Assembly (NCBI RefSeq): GCF_001029285.1
Contig: NZ_LDZY01000012.1
Span: 1 to 64,000, forward strand
Reading direction: 5' to 3'
Length of the DNA stretch: 64,000 nt
Source: Desulfosporosinus acididurans
Lineage (GTDB): Bacteria; Bacillota; Desulfitobacteriia; Desulfitobacteriales; Desulfitobacteriaceae
Shown: positions 34,881 to 43,687 of the stretch, in pieces
How the letters are laid out: each line of letters begins with the position of its first letter
Position numbering within the stretch: position 1 is the first letter of the stretch
Program-made: the position numbers and the translations under genes
Notes under the pieces: generated by a model
Database searches by the model: none
Seen by the model: only the letters and a program-made list of their open reading frames with translations
What the model was told of the DNA's origin: nothing

Positions 34881-34919
34881 GCTCTAAATCCTCCTTTGCA
34901 GCCGAAATGACACTTATAT

Positions 34920-34948
34920 ATTTTATCAAATGTCGAAGAGATTGGCAA
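34920..34948 (-). promoter_or_regulatory. rpmB promoter
   Basis: On the minus strand TTGCCA, a 17-bp spacer and TAAAAT lie about 40 bases ahead of the rpmB start. Confidence 0.6.
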
Positions 34949-35039
34949 GGTTTTCCCCCTGTATTTCCTGAATACTTGTATCTTAAACTATTTGCAAGCT
35001 TATTTTTCGTGAATTTAGCAAAAATATCTAAAGTTTTCT

Positions 35040-35068
35040 TTGAACATTTTTCATTTACTTGGTAAAAT
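35040..35068 (+). promoter_or_regulatory. asp23/yloV promoter
   Basis: TTGAAC, a 17-bp spacer and TAAAAT lie about 40 bases before the asp23 start. Confidence 0.6.
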
Positions 35069-35107
35069 GGAAATCATGTGGACTAAGCTGGAAGGGGAGG
35101 GTCCTTG

Positions 35108-35464
35108 ATGGGTAAGGAAATAATGAATGGCTTAGGGAAAATCGATATTTCGGAAGAAGTGATCGCCACTATTGCCGGTGCTACAGCCGTTGAATGTTAC
35201 GGTTTAGTTGGTATGGCATCGCGCAAAATTACCGATGGTTTTGTTGATTTACTTGGCCGTGAAAACTTGGCCAGAGGGGTTGTTGTAACCCTGAATGAAA
35301 ATGAAGTTATCATTGACCTCCATATTGTGGTGGGGTATGGTGTTCGAATTTCTGAAGTTGCTGCTAATGTTATGGAACGCGTTCGTTATACTACAGAGAA
35401 ACTTACGGGATTAGACGTATCCCAAGTGAATGTGAACGTACAAGGAGTTCGCGTTTTAGAGTAG
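35108..35464 (+). CDS. Asp23/Gls24 family envelope stress protein (YloU)
   Basis: A 118-residue Asp23-fold protein. Characteristic runs are IDISEEVIATIAGATAVECYGLVGM and VVGYGVRISEVAANVMERV. In staphylococci Asp23 is membrane-associated through a partner; here the neighbour is the fatty acid kinase-like yloV, the usual pairing. ATG 35108 is preferred over TTG 35105. Confidence 0.9.
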   Translation: MGKEIMNGLGKIDISEEVIATIAGATAVECYGLVGMASRKITDGFVDLLGRENLARGVVVTLNENEVIIDLHIVVGYGVRISEVAANVMERVRYTTEKLTGLDVSQVNVNVQGVRVLE

Positions 35465-35489
35465 CGCAAAAGAGTAGGGGGATACTGTT

Positions 35490-37178
35490 TTGAGACCAGT
35501 TTCAAATACAAAGAGCGTTCTTAATGCCCAAGAGTGGAAACAAATGATGGTCGCCGGTGCTCAGGCCTTAGAGCTGAAAAAACAGGATGTGGATGCCCTG
35601 AATGTTTTTCCTGTGCCTGACGGAGATACGGGAACCAATATGTTCTTAACGATTCAATCGGCCGCTAGGGATGCTGAGAAGGCTGCAGGAATTTCAATTA
35701 GTGAAGTTGCCAGTGCTGCTTCAATGGGTTCCCTAATGGGTGCGAGGGGGAATTCGGGGGTAATTCTTTCGCAGCTTTTGCGAGGGATCGCCAAAGGTTT
35801 GGACGGGATGGTTACGGCCAATCCTCTTCAATTGGCACAGGCTTTGCAATCCGGAGTAGATACGGCTTATAAGGCTGTGATGAGGCCGGTCGAAGGAACA
35901 ATTCTTACTGTTGCTCGAGAAACGGCCAAAGCTGCACTTAGTAAAGCTAAAGCAGGGGGATCGCTTTTAGATATGCTGCAAGAGGCTCATAAAAAGGGCC
36001 TGGAATCTCTTGCCAGAACTCCTGAGATGTTGCCCGCTTTAAAACAGGCCGGTGTTGTAGACGCAGGCGGCCAGGGTTTCCTGATTATTTTGGGAGGATG
36101 GATTGGAGCTTTGACCGGTGAAACCGTAAAAGCCAGAATCCTGCAGGAGCAAAAGATCAATTCCGAAACTTCTCAAACCAAGGAGCCGAATCAAGGAAAT
36201 CAGGACTTTATTCAGCTGGAGAATTTAGAATATCCTTACTGCACTGAATTTCTGGTTAAGGGAACGGACTTGCAGGTTGAGCGAATTCGTCAGGATCTAT
36301 TAAACCGCGGTGATTGTTTGCTTGTGGTTGGGACACCTGAAGTAGTAAAGATCCATGTCCATGTAAAAAATCCAGGCAAGATTTTAGATTATGCTATTCA
36401 ATGGGGTTCCCTGCATCAAGTTCAAATTCACAATATGTTAGAACAAAATGAAGCTATGGCTCATGCCATGAAATCAAAATCTTCAGGATCGGCGGAGGTT
36501 GACGAACTAACTTCCATGAAAGAATATGGTGTCGTTGCCGTTGCCATGGGACAAGGAATTGCGGATGTTTTTTTAAGTTTGGGTGTTGATGAAGTGGTCT
36601 TAGGAGGCCAAACCATGAATCCCAGTACAGAGGATCTTGCAGCAGCCGTTCGCAAAGTGAAGGCACACAATGTTTTTATCCTGCCGAACAATGGAAATAT
36701 TATTTTGGCAGCACGTCAAGTAAAAGATGTCATTTCGGATCGAGAAGTTCATGTAATTTCCAGCAAGTCGGTACCTCAAGGAATTTCAGCGCTTTTGAAT
36801 TTGAACCCAGAAGGTGAAAGAAATGATAACCTTCAAAATATGGAGCGTGCCTTGAAGAACGTTCGTTCCGGGGAAGTGACTTATGCAGTCAGAGATTCAC
36901 AGTTTGGAGAGCTTGACATTTCTGCGGGAGACATTCTGGGATTGGTCGAGGGCACCATTGTTGAGACAGGACAAAGCCTTCTTGAAGTTGCGAAAGCAAC
37001 TTTGGCAAAAATGGACTGGAAAGAGCATGATTTGGTTACCATATTCTATGGAGAAGATACGGAATTGCAAGAGGTCGAACAATTAAAAACCTGGCTCCAG
37101 GAAGAAAACTCAAATGTGGAAGTTGAGGCTCACCCCGGTAAACAACCACTCTACTATTATATCTTTGGTGTGGAATAG
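35490..37178 (+). CDS. FakA-like fatty acid kinase (DAK1/DegV-associated, YloV)
   Basis: A 562-residue protein. The N-terminal DhaL-type kinase domain (about 1-200) has DGDTGTNMFLT, which holds the Mg2+-binding Asp residues, and GARGNSGVILSQLLRG. The central and C-terminal FakA domains follow (about 230-562). In FakAB systems FakA phosphorylates fatty acids presented by DegV-type FakB proteins for PlsX/PlsY lipid synthesis. No fakB is in the window. TTG start at 35490 with AGGGGGA upstream. A terminator follows. Confidence 0.9.
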   Translation: MRPVSNTKSVLNAQEWKQMMVAGAQALELKKQDVDALNVFPVPDGDTGTNMFLTIQSAARDAEKAAGISISEVASAASMGSLMGARGNSGVILSQLLRGIAKGLDGMVTANPLQLAQALQSGVDTAYKAVMRPVEGTILTVARETAKAALSKAKAGGSLLDMLQEAHKKGLESLARTPEMLPALKQAGVVDAGGQGFLIILGGWIGALTGETVKARILQEQKINSETSQTKEPNQGNQDFIQLENLEYPYCTEFLVKGTDLQVERIRQDLLNRGDCLLVVGTPEVVKIHVHVKNPGKILDYAIQWGSLHQVQIHNMLEQNEAMAHAMKSKSSGSAEVDELTSMKEYGVVAVAMGQGIADVFLSLGVDEVVLGGQTMNPSTEDLAAAVRKVKAHNVFILPNNGNIILAARQVKDVISDREVHVISSKSVPQGISALLNLNPEGERNDNLQNMERALKNVRSGEVTYAVRDSQFGELDISAGDILGLVEGTIVETGQSLLEVAKATLAKMDWKEHDLVTIFYGEDTELQEVEQLKTWLQEENSNVEVEAHPGKQPLYYYIFGVE

Positions 37179-37182
37179 GTTA

Positions 37183-37210
37183 ACCTCCGGAATTTCCGGA
37201 GGTTTTCTTT
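37183..37210 (+). terminator. terminator of yloV
   Basis: AACCTCCGGA pairs with TCCGGAGGTT and is followed by TTCTTT. It begins four bases after the yloV stop codon. Confidence 0.9.
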
Positions 37211-37282
37211 ATAAATAAAGAAAATTTTGTCTGTATAAGCTTTTAAAGGATATGTCTGAGATTTATCGTGGGAGATGGAACA

Positions 37283-37951
37283 GTGAGTAAAAGTAATGTC
37301 TTTGATCTTCTTGGACCGATTATGGTTGGCCCTTCAAGTTCACATACTGCCGGTGCCGTTCGTTTAGGTACTATGGCTAGGAAAATTCTCGGAGAAGAAC
37401 CTCTTGAAGGAATTATCACGCTTCATGGCTCTTTTGCCGAAACGGGAAAGGGTCATGGGACAGATGTGGCCTTAATCGCAGGCCTTATAGGAATGGCGCC
37501 GGATGATGAAAGAATTCCCGATGCACCTGAACTCGCCAAGGAACGAGGCTTTAAGGTTCGCTTTGAAAAGGCCGACCTTGGCGATGTTCATCCTAATACT
37601 GTAAAATTTGATTTAACGGGTTCAAAGGAAAGGGTTATAGTTATTGGTTCCTCCATAGGAGGAGGTGCTATTCTAATTCGGCAGATCAATAATTTTATGG
37701 TGGGTATTAATGGAGATTACCCGACTCTTGTCATTTTACATCAGGATTTGCCTGGGGTAGTGGCTCAAGTGACACTACTTTTAGCAACGGCTCAGATTAA
37801 TATTGCCACGATGCGGGTTTCCCGTGAGAAGAAGGGTGCCCAGGCTTTAATGGTATTGGAGACGGATCAAAAAATAGAGGAAGCTGTACTGGAATTAACT
37901 CGGAGACTTCCGAGTATTAAGCAGGCCTTAGCCATTGAACCACTGGAATAG
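37283..37951 (+). CDS. sdaAB: L-serine dehydratase, beta subunit
   Basis: The smaller subunit of the iron-sulfur L-serine deaminase (serine to pyruvate and ammonia). The serine-site motif GPIMVGPSSSHTAGAVRLG is at the N terminus and an ACT domain (about 148-222) is at the C terminus. GTG 37283 fits GGGAGATGG upstream; GTG 37268 is an alternative. It lies 12 bases before sdaAA. Confidence 0.95.
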   Translation: MSKSNVFDLLGPIMVGPSSSHTAGAVRLGTMARKILGEEPLEGIITLHGSFAETGKGHGTDVALIAGLIGMAPDDERIPDAPELAKERGFKVRFEKADLGDVHPNTVKFDLTGSKERVIVIGSSIGGGAILIRQINNFMVGINGDYPTLVILHQDLPGVVAQVTLLLATAQINIATMRVSREKKGAQALMVLETDQKIEEAVLELTRRLPSIKQALAIEPLE

Positions 37952-37963
37952 GAGGTAGCACGG

Positions 37964-38827
37964 ATGCGCGCGTATGAAGATTGGGTTGTTGAGGCTGAGT
38001 CGAAGGGTTTGAAAATTAGCAGCGTTGTTCTTCAGAACCAAATTGAAGAGCTGGAATTGTCCGGGGAGGCTCTCTTTGATCGTATGGGAAATAATCTTAA
38101 GGTCATGCGAGAGTCTGTTAAGATTGGTCTGAGCGGTAAACGACGTTCGGCTTCGGGTTTAGTCGGAGGAGATGCGGCAAAAGTTGAAGAACATAGAAAA
38201 AGCGGAAGTACATTAATCGGAGAAGTAATGAGCGGGGTTATAGCTAAAGCCTTGGCTGTGGCTGAAGTCAATGCTTCTATGGGCAGAATTGTCGCTGCGC
38301 CTACTGCCGGTTCTTGCGGTGTTTTGCCGGCAGTTCTGTTTACTCTTGAAGAGATTTTTCATTCGGATGAAAAGGAATTGCTCTCCGCTCTGTTTACCGC
38401 AGCTGGATTAGGAATCATTATTACCGAGAGAGCCAATGTATCAGGCGCTGAAGGCGGATGTCAGGCGGAAATCGGATCTGCAGCGGCCATGTCTGCAGCA
38501 GCGGCTGTGGAACTGGCGGGAGGATCACCAAGACAAACAGCTCATGGCGCTGCTATTGCTTTAAAGTCAATGCTTGGTCTAGTATGTGACCCGGTCGCCG
38601 GCCTTGTTGAGGTGCCTTGTGTGAAACGTAACGCTACAGGGGCAATGATTGCACTTACTGCTGCCGAGATGGCCCTTGCAGGGGTAAAAAGTGCCATTCC
38701 TATCGATGAGGTTATTGATACGATGGCGGAAATAGGTCACCAAATGTCCTGTTCTTTAAAGGAAACTGCTCAAGGCGGCCTTGCTGCAACACCAACAGGC
38801 CGAAAAATTCGAGCTGATTTTCTATGA
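37964..38827 (+). CDS. sdaAA: L-serine dehydratase, alpha subunit
   Basis: The catalytic 4Fe-4S subunit of 287 residues. Candidate cluster cysteines are in APTAGSCGVLPA, AEGGCQAEIG, GLVCDPVAGLVEVPC. The family dehydrates serine with one iron as Lewis acid and is oxygen-sensitive, which fits an anaerobe. It overlaps recG by four bases (ATGA). Confidence 0.95.
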   Translation: MRAYEDWVVEAESKGLKISSVVLQNQIEELELSGEALFDRMGNNLKVMRESVKIGLSGKRRSASGLVGGDAAKVEEHRKSGSTLIGEVMSGVIAKALAVAEVNASMGRIVAAPTAGSCGVLPAVLFTLEEIFHSDEKELLSALFTAAGLGIIITERANVSGAEGGCQAEIGSAAAMSAAAAVELAGGSPRQTAHGAAIALKSMLGLVCDPVAGLVEVPCVKRNATGAMIALTAAEMALAGVKSAIPIDEVIDTMAEIGHQMSCSLKETAQGGLAATPTGRKIRADFL

Positions 38828-41283
38828 AATTAAATCAAGTGGAGATTGTTCTTAACAATCTGCAAAAAGCGCTGATGGCTGAAGAAAAGCAAGGTTTCTT
38901 GAATACAGGGGTCCTTGGAGGATTTAGTTCCTTTCTGGGAGGAATACTTCCTAGGCTCGAACAATTATTTCCAGGGTATGATATGGCATTACTTAGAAAA
39001 TTAGCCCAAAGTTATGGCGCTTGGAGTCCATTGCGCCGACGAGAGGCTTTCTCTGAATTGCGGCGCTTTCGGCAGGAAATGATGCTGGAAGCTGAAAATC
39101 GCTCTCACCAGGATCAGGGTTCTCCTGCTAAAAGAGGGTTAGCAGAACGTTTAACACCCCCGGCGATCCAAGAGACTCCCACAAGGCAGGAAGAAGACAT
39201 GCAATTACATAAGCAAGAATGTCTTGAAAAAAAGCCTAAGCTCTCAAAAAAGGCTGACAGCGGCAAATCCTTGCAATTTGTCAAAGGAGTTGGACCGGAA
39301 AGAGCGAAACAACTTGAAAAATTGGGAATTGATACTATCCTTGATTTACTGCTCTACTATCCCCGCAGATATGAAGATCGTCGAAGACGAATGATCTCTG
39401 AATTAAAAGACGGAGAAGTTGCCACTGTTTCGGGGAACGTTGCAGCGGGACAAGTTATCAGAGGCAAGCTAAAGGTGGTTAAGCTGAGCATTGAGCAACA
39501 AGGGCGTTTAGTTCAGGCAACTTGGTTTAATCAGCCATTTATTCTTAAACAATATCCGGTAGGGACTAGGGTAGTTGTTACGGGAAAAGTGCGCTGGCAG
39601 CAACAAATTCCGGAAATATTGGCAACTGATATCGAAATGGATAAAACTGAGGAGTCTTCCCGTTCATCAGCGCCCCCTGATTCACCTGCGATCTTACCGG
39701 TATATTCTGAGACGGCCCGCTTGTCTTCAAAGGCGATTCGCCGAATTATCCAATATGTGCTGAAAGAGGCAGACAACATCTTTCCGGAGATAATTCCGGA
39801 GGAAGAGGTCAAGGGTTGGATGGAACGAGCAAAAGCTCATCGCGAAATCCATTTTCCGACAGACTATGAAAGCTTATCAAAGGCAAGAGATCGTTTGGTT
39901 TGGGAGGAAGTTCTGCTTTTACAATTAGCCTTCGCCAATCTGCGCCAGGGGTTAGTCAGACTTGGAAGTCCGCCGCTTACCGGAGGGGAAACGTTGATCC
40001 AGAGCTTTTTCAAACATTTGCCGTTTCAATTAACCGGAGCTCAGCAGCGTGTGATTCAAGAAATATTTCAAGATATGGCCAAGCCTCAAGGAATGGCTCG
40101 ATTAGTTCAGGGGGACGTTGGTTCGGGGAAAACAGCAGTAGCTATGGCGGCCTTGCTGCGAGCGGTGGGCTCCGGATATCAGGGAGCCATGATGGCACCG
40201 ACGGAAATCTTAGCCCTGCAGCATTACCAAGCCCTGGAAAAGATGTTCGCTCCTTTGGGAATCACTGTTGTTTGCTTGCTGGGCAGTCAAAGCAAAAGTG
40301 AAAGAGAGGGCATTCTGGCTGGAATCGCCGATGGCAGCTCAGAGATCGTTGTCGGAACTCATGCCTTAATTCAAGATACGGTGGTTTTTAAAGCTCTTGG
40401 GTTGGCGATTACAGATGAACAACACCGTTTTGGCGTACGCCAAAGATCGATGCTTCAAAATAAAGGTGATAACCCTCATGTCTTAGTCCTTACAGCTACA
40501 CCGATTCCGAGAACGTTGGCCTTAACTCTCTATGGAGATTTACAGCTTTCCGTTCTTGATGAAATGCCTGTAGGCAGAAAACCAATCATTACAAGGAAAT
40601 TGACGGAACGCAGTCGTGCTAAATTAGAAAAATTTCTTGAAGAGCAGGTAACTATAGGCCGACAAGTTTATGTCGTGTGTCCGTTAGTTGAAGAATCGGA
40701 AACTCTTGACCTTATTTCAGCAACCAAAAGGGCTTCTGAACTTCAAAATCGCTTTTCCAAATGTCGGGTGGCATTATTGCATGGTAAGATGAAGGGTTCG
40801 GAAAAAGATGAAATTATGACCGAGTTTCAAAGGGGAAACATTGATATCCTCGTTGCAACGACTGTGGTTGAGGTTGGGGTTAATGTTCCTAACGCCTCAG
40901 TTATGGTCATCGAATCGGCGGAAAGATTTGGCTTGGCCCAGTTACATCAGCTTAGAGGACGGGTTGGCCGAGGAAGTGAACAATCCTATTGCTTTCTATT
41001 GTCTGAACAATCTCAAAGCCGCCGCTTGGATATTCTTTGTCAGACTGAAGATGGTTTTAAAATTGCCGAAGAGGACATGCGTCTGCGCGGGACGGGGGAA
41101 CTTTTGGGGACTCGTCAGCATGGACTCGGTCAATTACATCTTGCGGACTTTTCACGTGACGGACAACTTGTGGAAAAGGCCTATCAGATGGTCCAAAAGG
41201 CTCTGCGTCATCCTGAAAATTTCACGTTGCTTTTTCACGAAGTTCAGAGAATGTTTCCGCCTGAGAAGATTGGAGTTCATTAA
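38824..41283 (+). CDS. recG: ATP-dependent DNA helicase RecG, N-terminally extended
   Basis: Reverses stalled forks and processes Holliday junctions. The core starts near residue 155 (LQFVKGVGPERAKQLEKLGI). Walker A is GDVGSGKTAVA, the DEAH-type box is DEQH, and VATTVVEVGVNVPNA lies in the second RecA lobe; AQLHQLRGRVGRG follows. At 819 residues it has about 140 more than typical RecG. The extra N-terminal part is helical, then charged and low-complexity, with no domain I recognise. The start overlaps sdaAA. Confidence 0.95.
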   Translation: MKLNQVEIVLNNLQKALMAEEKQGFLNTGVLGGFSSFLGGILPRLEQLFPGYDMALLRKLAQSYGAWSPLRRREAFSELRRFRQEMMLEAENRSHQDQGSPAKRGLAERLTPPAIQETPTRQEEDMQLHKQECLEKKPKLSKKADSGKSLQFVKGVGPERAKQLEKLGIDTILDLLLYYPRRYEDRRRRMISELKDGEVATVSGNVAAGQVIRGKLKVVKLSIEQQGRLVQATWFNQPFILKQYPVGTRVVVTGKVRWQQQIPEILATDIEMDKTEESSRSSAPPDSPAILPVYSETARLSSKAIRRIIQYVLKEADNIFPEIIPEEEVKGWMERAKAHREIHFPTDYESLSKARDRLVWEEVLLLQLAFANLRQGLVRLGSPPLTGGETLIQSFFKHLPFQLTGAQQRVIQEIFQDMAKPQGMARLVQGDVGSGKTAVAMAALLRAVGSGYQGAMMAPTEILALQHYQALEKMFAPLGITVVCLLGSQSKSEREGILAGIADGSSEIVVGTHALIQDTVVFKALGLAITDEQHRFGVRQRSMLQNKGDNPHVLVLTATPIPRTLALTLYGDLQLSVLDEMPVGRKPIITRKLTERSRAKLEKFLEEQVTIGRQVYVVCPLVEESETLDLISATKRASELQNRFSKCRVALLHGKMKGSEKDEIMTEFQRGNIDILVATTVVEVGVNVPNASVMVIESAERFGLAQLHQLRGRVGRGSEQSYCFLLSEQSQSRRLDILCQTEDGFKIAEEDMRLRGTGELLGTRQHGLGQLHLADFSRDGQLVEKAYQMVQKALRHPENFTLLFHEVQRMFPPEKIGVH

Positions 41284-41287
41284 GGAC

Positions 41288-41371
41288 ATGTCGTTGTCTT
41301 TAGGAACAATTAAGCAAAAGGCCAAACTTAATCTTGGTAAGAATTGCCGAGTATTGATTTTGCCTGAATGA
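41288..41371 (+). CDS. possible 27-residue peptide after recG
   Basis: ATG 41288 opens a 27-codon frame (MSLSLGTIKQKAKLNLG...) four bases after the recG stop, with AAGGA two bases from the start codon. The beginning faintly resembles the N terminus of DUF975 membrane proteins, so it may be a gene remnant. No family can be assigned. Confidence 0.25.
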   Translation: MSLSLGTIKQKAKLNLGKNCRVLILPE

Positions 41372-41468
41372 GAATACTAGAATCAGAACAAAGCGCAAGG
41401 GTTTGAAAGCGAAGCAGCAGCGATGTAGGTCTGCTGCCTTACTGAAAAAATCTATGGAGGTGTAAGCT

Positions 41469-41594
41469 TTGGCTAAGTCAACGAAACCGATGGTCCAACT
41501 CACACCGGAATTAGAGAAATTCAAGTATGAAGTCGCTCAAGAGATTGGGATTGCCAATCGCAAACACAAACGCTTTCCCAATACACCGCAATAA
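41469..41594 (+). CDS. short alpha/beta-type small acid-soluble spore protein-like gene
   Basis: TTG 41469, preceded by GGAGGTG, opens 41 codons: MAKSTKPMVQLTPELEKF followed by KYEVAQEIG. PELEKFKYEVAQEIG matches the first conserved block of alpha/beta SASPs, including the KYE-(I/V)-A site cut by the GPR protease. The second block (GG-x-MV-(R/K)-(R/K)-M) is absent: the frame stops after PNTPQ and a terminator follows at once, so the short form looks native. The germination protease gene is the next gene, convergent. Expression is presumably forespore-specific; no sigma-G promoter was identified with confidence. Confidence 0.75.
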   Translation: MAKSTKPMVQLTPELEKFKYEVAQEIGIANRKHKRFPNTPQ

Positions 41595-41604
41595 CGTTTC
41601 CCTG

Positions 41605-41640
41605 AAAAAAGGTCGGTTAAATTTAACCTGGCCTTTTTCT
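41605..41640 (+). terminator. terminator after the SASP-like gene
   Basis: AAAAAGGTC..GGTTAAA pairs with TTTAACC..GGCCTTTTT, ending in a T-run. Confidence 0.85.
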
Positions 41641-41689
41641 TATATAAACAAATAGAGCCCAAAGGCACTGATTTTACACGTTTGCTGCC

Positions 41690-41809
41690 TTAAGCCCCGC
41701 ATAGGTAAATTGATCTAAATCTGCTTCCCATACCTGGCTTCGGTGGGGGTAGACTTCCCCGCCGAAGCCTCGATGCCTCGATGTTCAGCTTTAGCTGAGC
41801 GAGTTCACT
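41690..41809 (-). repeat. second-subtype copy of the dispersed repeat, next to gpr
   Basis: On the minus strand it starts AGTGAACTCGCTCAGC with a perfect TCAGCT/AGCTGA left hairpin, then CATCGAGGC, a GGCTTCGGCGGGG / CCCCACCGAAGCC hairpin, and ends near GGGGCTTAAG. The interior differs from the 185-bp subtype but matches the fragment at 3530-3585. The TGA of its edge is the gpr stop codon. Confidence 0.7.
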
Positions 41810-42791
41810 GCAAATACCTTTCATAATCCTCCCGATCGATTCCTGGATGGATACTAATGGCTAGTGCTCCGGCAATAATTTTGGCAGTCGTTTGAATCAG
41901 GGAATCAATTTCCTTGGGAGTGACCATGAGGTTTCCTTGAAAAGGTGATAGAACATCGTCAATAATTTTGCTTAGGACTTCAGGTTTAATCCCTTTATAA
42001 AGTTTATATAAAGAAGGAGTAGTTACAAATTCTTTAAAAATACCTTCAACTGCGTCGTGGGCAATAATAGCAGCGTTAAGTACAGTCGGAAGGCCAATAG
42101 CAATTACTTTACAACCGACGGTTTCTTCGTTAATTCCAGCTCGAGGATTTCCAACGCCGGAACCAGGGTGAATTCCTGTATCGGCCAACTGGATACTGGT
42201 GCCGATGCGTTCCAGAGAACCTGCCGCTAAGGCATCAATGGCAATCACCAAATCGGGTTTGACGTGGTCAACGATACCTCGAATAATTTCGGCGGTCTCA
42301 ATTCCCGTGGTACCAAGGACACCTGGGGAGATAGCACTAACCTTGCGCAGTTTACCTTTTAAATCGTCGGGAGAAAGTTGATAGAGGTGACGTGTCACCA
42401 TAGTCTTACTGATTACTTGAGGACCCAGGGCATCCGGTGTGGCATTCCAGTTTCCCAAGCCAATGATCAAGACACTGGCATCTTCTCTAAGGCCCATTAA
42501 TTCAGTTAATTGGTCTGCTAGTATTTGGGTAATAGAATCATGGATAGAATAATCGTTAGTTCTTATTTCCGGAGCATCAATAGTAATATATTGTCCTTTT
42601 GGTTTACCGATGGCGTCGACTCCTTCGTCGGTTTCAACCGTAATAATAGTTACTTTGGCATGATCCAATGTTTGTTCATCCATAATGACTCCCGGAATTT
42701 CTTCTCCGCTCTCCCCTCGAAGGAGCTGATGCGCTTCGACTGCTAGGTCAACCTGGACATTAAGTTGGCGATAAAGCTGAGATTTATTCAT
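41805..42791 (-). CDS. gpr: germination protease (spore protease GPR)
   Basis: Degrades small acid-soluble spore proteins at the start of germination. The 328-residue zymogen-type protein shows VETDEGVDAIGKPKGQYITIDAP, LIIGLGNWNATPDALGP and AIDALAAGSLERIGTSIQL, all typical of GPR. RBS AAAGGAG before ATG 42791. Its stop codon TGA is contributed by the edge of the neighbouring repeat. It is encoded convergently with a SASP-like gene. Confidence 0.94.
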   Translation of the reverse strand: MNKSQLYRQLNVQVDLAVEAHQLLRGESGEEIPGVIMDEQTLDHAKVTIITVETDEGVDAIGKPKGQYITIDAPEIRTNDYSIHDSITQILADQLTELMGLREDASVLIIGLGNWNATPDALGPQVISKTMVTRHLYQLSPDDLKGKLRKVSAISPGVLGTTGIETAEIIRGIVDHVKPDLVIAIDALAAGSLERIGTSIQLADTGIHPGSGVGNPRAGINEETVGCKVIAIGLPTVLNAAIIAHDAVEGIFKEFVTTPSLYKLYKGIKPEVLSKIIDDVLSPFQGNLMVTPKEIDSLIQTTAKIIAGALAISIHPGIDREDYERYLQ

Positions 42792-42926
42792 AGTTCTTGG
42801 CTCCTTTTCTTGCTTTATGAGAGTGAATAAAGATTAGTTATATCCGCTTAAAAAAGTCACTGGGGCTTTGTTAAGCTCCCAGTGAACAGAGAGGAAAAAC
42901 GAAAGGAAGAGCTGGATGGGGGAAGA

Positions 42927-42959
42927 GTATTCAATGCCCATTTCAAAATCATTGAATAC
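42927..42959. other. perfect 10-bp inverted repeat between gpr and rsmD
   Basis: GTATTCAATG (42927-42936) and CATTGAATAC (42950-42959) are exact reverse complements with 13 bases between them. There is no T-run. It could be an operator for either divergent gene. The rest of this 320-base gap is AT-rich, with a TATACT near 43029 as possible -10 of rsmD. Confidence 0.5.
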
Positions 42960-43112
42960 CAAAGATAGTATGGGCAAAAACAAAAATGATATTCAAAGAA
43001 ATTGAGAAAGAGTTCAGAGTATTTGTGTTATACTTAACGTAAAATGTCTAACTGACCAAATTATTGGCTGAAAAGCTTAATAAGCTCTGCTATAATGGAG
43101 TTTGGAGGGTAT

Positions 43113-43670
43113 ATGAGAATCATAGCAGGTGAGATGCGGGGACGAATTCTGAAAGCTGTCGAAGGAATGCTGACGCGTCCTACCTCAGATAAAGTTAAAG
43201 GCGCTATATTTAATGTTTTAGGAGAACGCGTAATTGATGCCCGCGTTTTAGACCTGTTTTCGGGTACGGGAAACCTAGCCTTGGAAGCTCTTTCTCGAGG
43301 AGCCCGCGAGGCAGTATTAGTAGAAAAAAGCCATAATGCACTTAAAGTTATTCAGGAGAATATCGGCTGTCTCGGCTTAGGACCGAGGACGAAAGTCTTG
43401 CATATGGATGCTTTTAAGTACTTAGAAAACTGTTCAGCTGAAGTCTATGACTTGATTTTTTTAGATCCCCCTTACCATAAAGAATTAGTCCTTCAGTCGT
43501 TAAAAACTCTAAGTTCCAGTATTTACTTAGCACCTAACGGTGTTATCATTGCGGAAACAGCAAAAGATGAACCATTAGATGTGGATGATGCTTTCTTTCC
43601 TTTGGAAATTCGAAAAACCGGTTTATATGGCGATACAAAAGTATGGTACATCCAGAGAAAGGATGTCTAA
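43113..43670 (+). CDS. rsmD: 16S rRNA (guanine-966-N2) methyltransferase
   Basis: A 185-residue methyltransferase. It opens MRIIAGEMRGRILK; LDLFSGTGNLALEALSRGA is the SAM loop and FLDPPYHKELV is the catalytic DPPY-type motif. ATG 43113 is set by TTGGAGGG upstream and the conserved opening. In many Firmicutes coaD follows; here it does not. Confidence 0.94.
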   Translation: MRIIAGEMRGRILKAVEGMLTRPTSDKVKGAIFNVLGERVIDARVLDLFSGTGNLALEALSRGAREAVLVEKSHNALKVIQENIGCLGLGPRTKVLHMDAFKYLENCSAEVYDLIFLDPPYHKELVLQSLKTLSSSIYLAPNGVIIAETAKDEPLDVDDAFFPLEIRKTGLYGDTKVWYIQRKDV

Positions 43671-43687
43671 CGAGGGGGAGGATTTAC

